Part shown: positions 29,620 through 37,017 of the stretch, in pieces | Position numbering within the stretch: position 1 is the stretch's first letter | How the letters are laid out: each line of letters starts with the position of its first letter | Assembly (NCBI GenBank): GCA_905182555.1 | Contig: CAJJBX010000003.1 | Location: forward strand, 62,001 to 126,000 | From: an uncultured Ilumatobacter sp. | GTDB taxonomy: Bacteria > Actinomycetota > Acidimicrobiia > Acidimicrobiales > Ilumatobacteraceae | Length of the DNA stretch: 64,000 nt | Reading direction: 5' to 3' | Translations under genes and position numbers: made by a program | The notes under the pieces: model-generated | Databases searched by the model: none | What the model saw: the letters and a program-made list of their open reading frames with translations, nothing else | Told to the model about the DNA's origin: nothing

Positions 29620-31020
29620 ATGGCGACAGAACTTGCGACTGACTATCTGATCGTCGGGAGCGGGGCCGTCGGCATGGCGTTCGCCGACGTGATCATCAGC
29701 GAGACCGACAAGAACGTCGTCATCATCGACCGATTCGCTAAGCCCGGTGGCCACTGGAACAGTGCGTATCCGTTTGTCACGCTGCACCAGCCGTCGCAGT
29801 TCTACGGGGTGAGTTCGCGTGAGCTGAGCAAAGGTCGGATCGACGAAGTTGGCCTCAACCGCGGCCTCAGCGACCTGGCCAGCGGTGCCGAGGTCAGTTC
29901 CTACTACGACGACGTGATGCGCCACACGCTGCTGCCGACGGGCCAGGTGCGCTACTTCCCCATGTGCGACTACCGCGGCGATGGCAATTTTGAACACAAG
30001 CTTTCCGGCGAGCACTTCCACGTCACGCCGCAAATGACGGTCGACTGCACTTACCTCAACACGACGGTGCCCTCCACGCACACGCCGAACTTCGAAGTTG
30101 GCGTAGGCGTGCAGTTCATGCCACTCAATGACCTCCCAAAACTTGAGCACGCTCGCGCTGGCTACGTCGTCGTCGGTGGCGGCAAGACAGGAATCGATGC
30201 TGTCCTATGGCTGATCGATGTCGGCGTCGATCCCGATCAGATCACGTGGATCGTGTCACGCGATGCATGGCTCTTGAACCGCAAGAACGCTCAACCAGGT
30301 CTCGAGTTCTTCGAGAACACGATCGGCGCCCAGGCCAACCAGTTCGAAGCAATCGCCAGCTCAACATCCGTCGCCGACATGTTCGATCGGCTTGAAGCGT
30401 GCGGCTATTTCCTGCGGCTCGACACCGCCGTCCGCCCAACGATGTTCCACGCCGCGACCATCAGTGAACTCGAGCTCGCTGAGTTGCAACGCGTCAAGAA
30501 CATCGTGCGCATGGGCCGCGTCCAGACCATCAGTACCGACGAGATTGTGCTCGACGGCGGCACGGTACCGACGACTGCTGAGCATCTATTCATTGACTGC
30601 TCGGCATCGGCCATTTCCAACCTTGAGCCGAAGCCGATCTTTGAAGATGGCCTCATCACCCCGCAAACCGTGCGGAGCTACCAGCCAGCTTTTAGCGCCG
30701 CGTTTGTCGCACACATCGATGCGACCCGCGAGACCGTCGAGGAAAAGAATCACTTGTGCCAGGTTGTTCCCCTCCCGAACGCTGATCTCGACTACCTGAA
30801 GTTGACGTCGGCGTTCATGGTCAACCAGTTCAACTGGGGTCAGGACCCCGAGATCAAAGCATGGTTGTTGGCAAACCGCCTCGATGGATTCAGCCAGACC
30901 ATTGCTGCAGTTCCGAAAGACGACGAAGCCAAGATCGCGATCCTCCGCAAGCTCGGTGACAACGCATTCCCGGCGGTCGCCAAGCTCGGGGAATACATCG
31001 CCGAGTACGAGTCGGCCTAG
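29620..31020 (+). CDS. FAD/NAD(P)-binding oxidoreductase (flavin monooxygenase-like)
   Basis: A 466-aa two-dinucleotide-binding flavoprotein. The FAD motif is YLIVGSGAVGMAFADV near residue 9 and the first strand ends VVIIDRFAKPGGHWNSAYPFVTLHQPSQFYG, as in flavin-containing monooxygenase relatives. The second motif GYVVVGGGKTGIDAVLWL lies at about residues 184-201. It probably oxygenates or dehydrogenates a small molecule. The stop is followed 2 nt later by palindrome copy 3, then by the convergent HD-oxygenase gene. Confidence 0.86.
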   Translation: MATELATDYLIVGSGAVGMAFADVIISETDKNVVIIDRFAKPGGHWNSAYPFVTLHQPSQFYGVSSRELSKGRIDEVGLNRGLSDLASGAEVSSYYDDVMRHTLLPTGQVRYFPMCDYRGDGNFEHKLSGEHFHVTPQMTVDCTYLNTTVPSTHTPNFEVGVGVQFMPLNDLPKLEHARAGYVVVGGGKTGIDAVLWLIDVGVDPDQITWIVSRDAWLLNRKNAQPGLEFFENTIGAQANQFEAIASSTSVADMFDRLEACGYFLRLDTAVRPTMFHAATISELELAELQRVKNIVRMGRVQTISTDEIVLDGGTVPTTAEHLFIDCSASAISNLEPKPIFEDGLITPQTVRSYQPAFSAAFVAHIDATRETVEEKNHLCQVVPLPNADLDYLKLTSAFMVNQFNWGQDPEIKAWLLANRLDGFSQTIAAVPKDDEAKIAILRKLGDNAFPAVAKLGEYIAEYESA

Positions 31021-31022
31021 CG

Positions 31023-31049
31023 GTCACACTGTGCATGGCACAGTGTGAC
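31023..31049. repeat. Interspersed palindrome, copy 3
   Basis: The same 11-bp arms GTCACACTGTG / CACAGTGTGAC, with centre CATGG. It begins 2 nt after the flavoprotein stop codon and ends 22 nt before the stop of the convergent HD-domain gene. Here it could serve as a bidirectional terminator hairpin, unlike copies 1 and 2. Confidence 0.9.
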
Positions 31050-31071
31050 GCCTGGGACCGGCTCGGGTCTT

Positions 31072-31626
31072 TCAGCGAATCGCGACCGAGCGCAGCACGT
31101 CGACATAGTGATCGAACCCAGGAACGATGCGGCCGCGAACTTTGGCCATGTCGTCCCAGCGCCGCACGAGCACCGCACCACGACTGCCGGGGTGGCGTTC
31201 GAAGACGTCGACTTCATCGGCGGTCATTGCGCCACCCTGTACGGCAAGGGTCCGCACCGACGACGGTGACAAGGTCGCGAAGTACGACGGCTCGACGGCA
31301 CACAGGTAACGTTTCGCAGCCACATGCAGCGCGACTGGCCCCGTGACCTCCGGCCCGAACCATGGTGCGAGATACCGGGCACCGGCTTTCTCGTGCTCGT
31401 AATCGTCGACCAAGACCTCGTCGAGCCCGACCTGATCGTCGAGCAGCAGGTGCCCCACATCGTGCAGCAGGGCAGCTGCCACCAACGCATCCGATTCGCC
31501 AGCAGCCGTAGCCAACTCCGCGCACTGCAATGCGTGCTGCAACTCGGTGATCGCCTCGTCGTACAACCGTGATGCCGCGGCGCTGGCGTACAGCGCCGAG
31601 AGGGCGTCGAGTGGCAACTTGGTCAT
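31072..31626 (-). CDS. HD-domain oxygenase, PhnZ/TmpB-like
   Basis: A 184-aa HD-domain protein like the mixed-valent diiron oxygenase PhnZ (and TmpB), which cleaves the C-P bond of 1-hydroxy-2-aminoalkylphosphonates to give phosphate and an amino acid. Likely ligands are His31 (LQHALQCA), His55-Asp56 (LLHDVGH), His78 (EHEKAG), His101 (HVAAKRYL) and Asp158/159 (RRWDDMAK). HVAAKRYL and QGGAMT are shared with PhnZ as I recall it. Tyr22 and Glu24 lie where PhnZ has its Tyr/Glu gate, with apparently different spacing. Its start overlaps the dioxygenase stop by 4 nt (ATGA). The partner gene strengthens the assignment; the exact phosphonate is open. Confidence 0.82.
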   Translation of the reverse strand: MTKLPLDALSALYASAAASRLYDEAITELQHALQCAELATAAGESDALVAAALLHDVGHLLLDDQVGLDEVLVDDYEHEKAGARYLAPWFGPEVTGPVALHVAAKRYLCAVEPSYFATLSPSSVRTLAVQGGAMTADEVDVFERHPGSRGAVLVRRWDDMAKVRGRIVPGFDHYVDVLRSVAIR

Positions 31627-32414
31627 CGCTGCACCGGGCGCCCGAGGAAGTCGTCGATAATGCTGATGCGGACCCGCGCACCATCAAAATCTTCGCCATC
31701 CACCGCAAATGCGGCTCGCTTGTCGGCGTAGTAGCGGTTGCGGAAGTCACCACGCGACGCAGCGTTGTACGTGAGATAGGCGGCGCGGCGCGGCCGATCG
31801 CTCCGATTTGTATCGCTGTAATGCGGGGTGTACGAATCAAAAAACAGCAGGTCGCCTGGATTGAGCAGCACCGGGCGCCAGTCAAGCCCCGCCGACAGCG
31901 ACTCGTCGATACGACCCCGAGCGTCGGTGGCCATCATGCTGGCGCGCCCCGGCGATCTTGTCGTGCCGGCGTCTGGCGCAGGGGCCACGTAGAGACATCC
32001 GCTCTGTTCTGTCGCTGGATCGAGTGGAACCATGCAGGAGATGTGGTGGTCGATAAATCGGTAGGCCGGAGCGTCTTGATGTGGGGCAAAGCCGCCACCA
32101 CCGGGATGCTTGTAGTTGATCTTCTCTTTGAACAGCAGGACTGGTTCGCCGAACAATTCGCCGAGCACTCTGCTAATGAGGCCGTCGCAAATGAATGCGC
32201 GGAGCACGTTGTGGTGCTCGATGAAGTCTTCGCTCCTGGCCAGGACCGCGCCGGCGTCGGTCTGTTCGAAGTGGTGCAGGCCCGGGCCATCGGTGTCAGC
32301 CCACCCCGCCACATCGCACACCGCAGCGTCGATCGCGGCGACTTCGCTCGGTTCGATCGCCCCGCGCATCACGAGCCAACCCTGTTCGCGAAATGCCGCC
32401 ACGTCGATCTTCAC
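31623..32414 (-). CDS. Phytanoyl-CoA-dioxygenase-like Fe(II)/2OG hydroxylase, PhnY/TmpA-like
   Basis: A 263-aa 2-oxoglutarate oxygenase. The segment LLFKEKINYKHPGGGGFAPHQD resembles PhnY and TmpA, which hydroxylate 2-aminoethylphosphonate or its N-trimethyl form at C1; the iron ligands would be His112, Asp114 and His198 (TPHYSD), with Arg209/210 for 2-oxoglutarate. GTG 32414 has AGGGA 5 nt upstream; GTG 32426 would overlap the upstream stop as GTGA. It is coupled to the HD oxygenase downstream. A hydroxylase followed by an HD oxygenase is the known order of oxidative aminophosphonate breakdown. Confidence 0.85.
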   Translation of the reverse strand: MKIDVAAFREQGWLVMRGAIEPSEVAAIDAAVCDVAGWADTDGPGLHHFEQTDAGAVLARSEDFIEHHNVLRAFICDGLISRVLGELFGEPVLLFKEKINYKHPGGGGFAPHQDAPAYRFIDHHISCMVPLDPATEQSGCLYVAPAPDAGTTRSPGRASMMATDARGRIDESLSAGLDWRPVLLNPGDLLFFDSYTPHYSDTNRSDRPRRAAYLTYNAASRGDFRNRYYADKRAAFAVDGEDFDGARVRISIIDDFLGRPVQR

Positions 32415-32422
32415 GTCTTCCC

Positions 32423-33484
32423 TCACGCTTGTTCCAGGCCAAGCAGCTCGGCGACTAACGGGGCCCAGTCGAGCGCTGACGGTTGAGCAGCATCGATCCA
32501 TCGCATCAGCGGCTCGGCTTGCGGTGCACCGCCGGACACGATGGCGAGCTGCGTCCGGCAGCGGGGACTGCCGTGTTGCCCGCCGAGTGGAATCGGCGCC
32601 GCATCGAACATCCGCCCCGGTTCGGTCCATGCCATCCAGACATCAGCGCTCAACCGCTCGGCTGACTCGATTCCGGCAACAGCTTCGATCGCAGCGAGGG
32701 CGTCCGTGCCGACATCGCCGTGAATCAACGCGGCTGTTCCGTCGGTGGCTACGTGGAGATCAACGAACCCAGACAGGGCCTCGGCAAGCGCGACCGATGT
32801 CTGGTCGGCAATGGTCTCCTGGTCGTGGTCAGACAGGGTGATGACGACGGTGTGTTCCCATCCGTCGGCGAGCGCATCAATGAGTTCGCCGTACGCGCCA
32901 TCCGTCGCACCATATTGCGCAATTGCCTGCGGCGAATCCGGCCCATAGAGGTGCGATGTCGTGTCGGGTTGATTGAGATGCAGCACTACCAAGTCGGCAT
33001 TGAGGTCGATATTCCGCACCGCCGCGACGACAGCAGCATCAGCCGGATAGCCGAACTCGCAGCGGGCGGTGCCGTCCGGTATCCATCCGCCGGGCGGCCA
33101 CACCTCGTCGGCACGATCGCCGCCCATCTGAGCGATCAATTTCTGGTCACCGACGACCGTTACCGATCGCCCACCAGCTGCAGCGACGCGATCAAACAGC
33201 GTTCGGGCGCGTGGTCCAGCTTTCGGCGAAGGCACCCATCCCTCGCCGTCGATCCAGGTGTGATTGCCGTACACGCCCGTCTTGCTGGGGTCGGCGCCTG
33301 TAATAAAGGCCGCATGATTGGCGTAAGTGACCGACATCGGCAGCGACAGCCCACCATCGGGTGCGCGTCCACCCTCGCAGGCCTGCCGCCAGATGTTGGG
33401 CGTGAGCGCGGCACTGACGTGGCGATGCGGCAGGGCGTCGATAATAATCATCACCACACGCAGGTCGTCGTTGATCACTCTCAC
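32423..33484 (-). CDS. Alkaline-phosphatase-superfamily hydrolase (phosphodiesterase / phosphonoacetate hydrolase type)
   Basis: A 353-aa two-metal hydrolase. It has VVMIIIDALP (Asp16), the nucleophile region MSVTYANHAAFITG (Thr53), NQPDTTSHLYGPD, LSDHD and GGQHGSP, supplying the complete Asp/Thr/Asp/His/Asp/His/His set of nucleotide-pyrophosphatase and phosphonoacetate-hydrolase relatives. The start is GTG 33484 (or 33478). Its stop abuts the PhnY-like gene start. In this operon it could hydrolyse a phosphonate ester, or another C-P or P-O bond, before the oxidative steps. The substrate cannot be read from sequence. Confidence 0.8.
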   Translation of the reverse strand: MRVINDDLRVVMIIIDALPHRHVSAALTPNIWRQACEGGRAPDGGLSLPMSVTYANHAAFITGADPSKTGVYGNHTWIDGEGWVPSPKAGPRARTLFDRVAAAGGRSVTVVGDQKLIAQMGGDRADEVWPPGGWIPDGTARCEFGYPADAAVVAAVRNIDLNADLVVLHLNQPDTTSHLYGPDSPQAIAQYGATDGAYGELIDALADGWEHTVVITLSDHDQETIADQTSVALAEALSGFVDLHVATDGTAALIHGDVGTDALAAIEAVAGIESAERLSADVWMAWTEPGRMFDAAPIPLGGQHGSPRCRTQLAIVSGGAPQAEPLMRWIDAAQPSALDWAPLVAELLGLEQA

Positions 33485-33550
33485 AGCGTACGGCACGCTC
33501 GGGGACGGCCAATTAACTCGTCTCGTCTGGCTGCGCGCCTGGTCGACTCT

Positions 33551-33580
33551 TGTCAACCAACCCTGTCAACCAACCCTGTC
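33551..33580. repeat. 13-bp tandem repeat
   Basis: Two full copies of TGTCAACCAACCC plus a partial third, in the 94-nt gap between the hydrolase start and the VOC-protein stop. The last partial copy overlaps the VOC stop codon. It may modestly affect message stability; no function is evident. Confidence 0.9.
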
Positions 33581-34097
33581 AGAGGGAGCGCACTGGATCG
33601 CTGCCGTCCCAGCCGATTGAGGCACCGCGGACCATGTCCGAGAAGTCACGGAGTGCAGGTGTTGCCTCGTAGATCCCGATCAGATGTCCACGGGCACTGC
33701 CACCATCGTGCAAGGCAAACCCACCACCACCACCGGCCGTTGTGCGTGCACTCAACACTTCGGCGTGTCCATCAGTCGCGAGGCCAGCCGATGTGGCTTC
33801 GAAGTTGTTGACGGAATGTGCAACGTGATGGAGTCCCGACGTGCCGACGAGCGGGGCAGCATCTGCCCGCAGGCCGTGCTGGCAGATCAGCTCAAACATC
33901 ACATCTCCCCACCAGCCGGACGCTCGGGAATGATCAAACGTCGCCTCCTCGCCGTTGACCCGGACGTCGAGCAGCTCAACGTGGTCGACGATAAAGAACG
34001 GCCCAATGCCCACTGGCGCCCAACCCGCTGCAGCCTCACGCACGTCGTCGACTGCGTACACAAGCCTCGTGGGGCCGCTCATGGCTGGATCGATCAT
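33579..34097 (-). CDS. VOC-superfamily protein
   Basis: A 172-aa protein that reads as a degenerate glyoxalase/VOC fold. SGPTRLVYAVDDVREAAAGWAPVGIGPFFIV opens a first module, and GLHHVAHSVNNFEATSAGLATDGHAEV opens a second, with HH as a metal-ligand candidate. ATG 34097 and 34082 are both possible starts. As first gene of the leftward operon it may catalyse isomerisation or ring/ester chemistry before or beside the phosphonate enzymes, by context only. Confidence 0.7.
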   Translation of the reverse strand: MIDPAMSGPTRLVYAVDDVREAAAGWAPVGIGPFFIVDHVELLDVRVNGEEATFDHSRASGWWGDVMFELICQHGLRADAAPLVGTSGLHHVAHSVNNFEATSAGLATDGHAEVLSARTTAGGGGGFALHDGGSARGHLIGIYEATPALRDFSDMVRGASIGWDGSDPVRSL

Positions 34098-34243
34098 GGA
34101 GCAAACGTAGCGCCCCCATGTTCGGCTCGACATTGCGTGCTTTCGACCAGCAACAGAGCGTGCTCAGAACATCGAGACTCGGCATTCACCGATTCCCGGC
34201 ACTGAATTGTGTGGAGAAGTGACGTTCGACACGTCTCACTGCG

Positions 34244-34260
34244 GTTGTATCTGATACAAC
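34244..34260. promoter_or_regulatory. Perfect 17-bp palindrome, candidate operator
   Basis: GTTGTATC-T-GATACAAC has 8-bp perfect arms around a single base. It lies in the 201-nt divergent gap between the VOC gene (start 34097) and the ABC binding-protein gene (start 34299), 38 nt before the latter ATG. The TTGTATC/GATACAA form resembles GntR-family operators. It could control one or both operons; no regulator gene lies nearby. Confidence 0.5.
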
Positions 34261-34298
34261 TCTCAAAAGACGTACACAACGAGTTCCTGGGGGGAATG

Positions 34299-36044
34299 AT
34301 GTTTGTAAGTACACGACGCCGCACACTGGCGATCTTGGTGTCTGGGGCACTGGTCGCCGCTGCATGCAGCGGCAGCGACTCGGCTGACTCACCTGATGCA
34401 ACGGAGGCTCCAGCCGCCGCGGCCGAAGCTGAGCCCGACGAAACACCCGATGACTCCGAGCCTGCCGACATGCCAGACGCCGAGCCGGCGCCAACCGCGC
34501 CCGACGAACCAGCGCCACTCGAAGACGAAGACCAGCTCACCAGCGCCGGCGAGGGCAACGTCGACCTGGCGTCGCTCGAACCAATCGCAGGAGGTGAGAT
34601 CACCTTCGGGCTCACCAACGACGGCACCGGATTCGACACGACCGGTGCAGTTGCGCCCGGGTCAATCCGGGTGATCACCGCACTCAACGACTCCCTCGTC
34701 GGGCTCGACGCTGACGCAAATTGGCAGCCGAACCTCGCCGAAAGCCTCACACCGAACGACGACTTCACATCGTGGACAATCACCATGCGACCCGGTCTGC
34801 TGTTCCACGACGGCGAACCCGTCGATGGCGAGGCCGTCCGCGCCAACCTGCAGGCGTTCAAAGACAGCCCGACCGTTGGATTCGCAATGGCCCAGGTTGA
34901 CTCCATCACCGCAGTTGACGAACTGTCTGTCCGGCTCGACCTCAGCGCTCCATGGGCAGCACTTCCATACGGACTCGTTGGTCAGCCCGGCTGGATGGTG
35001 TCGCCATCGACGATCGGCACAAACGAGACGTTCACCGGTACCGGCCCATTCATACTCGAAAGCTGGACACCGGGCGACGGAGCACGCGTCGTGCGCAACC
35101 CAAACTATTGGCGAGCCGACGAGGGTTTGCCATACCTCGATGCAATCAACTTCAAGTTCCTCGTCGACGTGACCGTCAAGCGTCAGGCCTTTGAAGCCGG
35201 TGATGTGCAGGGCTACGTCAGCCCCGACGACGAGGACATCCTCGATTTTCTCGATGACGACGAGACCGACGTGTGGATAGGCACCGCCGGCGCCAACGAG
35301 TACCTGTGGCTGCTCAACACCACCGCTGCTCCGTTTGACGACCTTCGCGTCCGCCAGGCCATGGCCCACGCGATCGATAAGCAGTTCATTATCGACGCGT
35401 TCCGTTCCGGCCTGACCGTTCCAGCCAACGGGCCGTTGAACCCTTCGGACCGTTGGTACACCGAGAACAACTATCCGCAGTTCGACCCGGCAGCGGCTCA
35501 GGCACTCGTCGACGAGTACGAGGCTGAGTTCGGTCCAATCGAATTCGAGTTGTCGATCGAGCCGAATGCGTCGACGATCGAAGTTGCCGAAGTAATGATG
35601 TCCTTCCTCACCGACGTCGGTATCGACGGCAAAATCAAGGAAATTGGTCAGGGCCAGTCGGCGCTCACCGCAATTTTAGACGACTTTCAGGCGTTCTCGT
35701 GGTTCCAGTTCGGCTCTCCCGATCCCGATAGTGACTACGTGTTCTTCCATTCGAGCGGGGGTTTCCTCAACTGGACGAACCTGGTCAGCGCTGACATCGA
35801 CGCCGGCCTCGACGCCGGCCGCCAGAACGTCGACGAAGCTGATCGCAAAGCTGGCTACGCACAGTTTCTGCAGGCCCTGGGTGACGAAGTGCCAATGATT
35901 TGGGTCGATCACCTCAATGGTGTCGAGGCAGCTGTCACGCTGCCCGAACTCCACGAGGTTGAGCATGTGGTAGCAGAACCGGAGGTTGGGCTCCTTCGGC
36001 AGCTTCTTCGCCTGGTCGGGTGTCTGGATCGAGCAGTGACCTGA
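34299..36044 (+). CDS. ABC transporter substrate-binding lipoprotein (SBP family 5)
   Basis: A 581-aa peptide/opine/nickel-type binding lipoprotein. The signal peptide ends LVAAAC with the lipid Cys at 23, followed by an acidic, Pro-rich linker. The binding domain has TMRPGLLFHDGEPVDGEAV, TGPFILESWTPGDGARVVRNPNYW and DDLRVRQAMAHAIDKQFI, all family signatures. GGGGGGA just upstream supports ATG 34299 over 34296. The last about 30 residues do not look natural. Another frame at 35975-36035 reads LGSFGSFFAWSGVWIEQ, a more family-like end, so a small frameshift near 35950 is possible. First gene of a transporter operon. Confidence 0.9.
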   Translation: MFVSTRRRTLAILVSGALVAAACSGSDSADSPDATEAPAAAAEAEPDETPDDSEPADMPDAEPAPTAPDEPAPLEDEDQLTSAGEGNVDLASLEPIAGGEITFGLTNDGTGFDTTGAVAPGSIRVITALNDSLVGLDADANWQPNLAESLTPNDDFTSWTITMRPGLLFHDGEPVDGEAVRANLQAFKDSPTVGFAMAQVDSITAVDELSVRLDLSAPWAALPYGLVGQPGWMVSPSTIGTNETFTGTGPFILESWTPGDGARVVRNPNYWRADEGLPYLDAINFKFLVDVTVKRQAFEAGDVQGYVSPDDEDILDFLDDDETDVWIGTAGANEYLWLLNTTAAPFDDLRVRQAMAHAIDKQFIIDAFRSGLTVPANGPLNPSDRWYTENNYPQFDPAAAQALVDEYEAEFGPIEFELSIEPNASTIEVAEVMMSFLTDVGIDGKIKEIGQGQSALTAILDDFQAFSWFQFGSPDPDSDYVFFHSSGGFLNWTNLVSADIDAGLDAGRQNVDEADRKAGYAQFLQALGDEVPMIWVDHLNGVEAAVTLPELHEVEHVVAEPEVGLLRQLLRLVGCLDRAVT

Positions 36045-36060
36045 ACCAGCGGATTGCAAC

Positions 36061-37017
36061 ATGCTGATATTCGTCCAGCGCCTCGGAAGACTGGTCTTCG
36101 TCTTTTTCGTCGTCACGTTCGTGACGTTCTTTCTGCTTGACCAGGCACCGGGTGACCCGGCTGAACGGTTCGCCGGGTTGAACGCCACGCCTGAGGTGAT
36201 CGAAGGCATTCGCGCCGAACTCGGATTGAACGGATCGCTAATCGAGCGGTACCTGCGCTGGCTCGGCAATGCGGTGAGGTTCGACTTTGGTGACTCCATT
36301 GTCACGCGCGGGTTCAGCAGTTGGGACCTCATTCGGGAGTCGCTGCCCAAGACGTTGGAGCTGATGGTGTTTGCCGAGATCATGGCAATCGGGATAGCGG
36401 TGCCCCTGGCGCTCGCGTCGGCCCGTCGCCCGGGCAGTTTCATCGACAAGGCTTCGTCGTCCACCGCGTTCGGCTTGCTCGCATTGCCAGCGTTCGTGCT
36501 GGGGATCTACATGTCGTTCATCTTCGGCGTGAAGCTCGGATGGTTCCCGACCATCGTCGACAACCTGCCCGGGCTCAACGATGATCCGCTCGACAACCTG
36601 CGCCAGATGTTCCTGCCATCGCTCACGTTGGCGCTGAACCTGGTTGCCGTCTATCTGCGCCTGCTCCGCAGCGACCTGATCGAAACTCTGCAAGAGGACT
36701 ACGTGATGCTCGCCCAGGCACGCGGCTTGAGTGAGCGTCGAATCATGTGGCGCCACGTGCTGCGGCCGTCGTCGCTCAACTTCACGACCGCCGTCGGGCT
36801 CAACATCGCTGGCCTCATCGGTGGCGCGTTCATCATCGAGGTGCTGTTCGCGATTAACGGAATGGGCCGACTCGTCATCCAGTCGGTGATACTCGAAGAT
36901 TTCAACGTCGTGGCCGCCGTGGTCGCCATTCTGACCGTCGCCTATGTGATGATGAACTTCCTCGTCGACGTGTTGTATTCGATTCTCGATCCGCGGATTC
37001 GCCATGCCGCTCGTTGA
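36061..37017 (+). CDS. ABC transporter permease (DppB/OppB-like)
   Basis: A 318-aa inner-membrane permease. The first helix LVFVFFVVTFVTFFLL is followed by the family-specific APGDPAERFAG, then about five more helices. The coupling EAA loop reads EDYVMLAQARGLSERRIMWRHVLRPSSLNF. It starts 16 nt after the binding-protein stop and overlaps the next gene by 14 nt, so the operon is tight. It imports a peptide-like or similarly sized polar substrate. Confidence 0.93.
   Translation: MLIFVQRLGRLVFVFFVVTFVTFFLLDQAPGDPAERFAGLNATPEVIEGIRAELGLNGSLIERYLRWLGNAVRFDFGDSIVTRGFSSWDLIRESLPKTLELMVFAEIMAIGIAVPLALASARRPGSFIDKASSSTAFGLLALPAFVLGIYMSFIFGVKLGWFPTIVDNLPGLNDDPLDNLRQMFLPSLTLALNLVAVYLRLLRSDLIETLQEDYVMLAQARGLSERRIMWRHVLRPSSLNFTTAVGLNIAGLIGGAFIIEVLFAINGMGRLVIQSVILEDFNVVAAVVAILTVAYVMMNFLVDVLYSILDPRIRHAAR

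Noticed and set aside
32720-33811. 363-aa plus-strand open frame opposite the phosphatase-superfamily gene
   Set aside because: Shadow frame: low-complexity Arg/His-rich with no motif, while the minus strand carries a full metal site.
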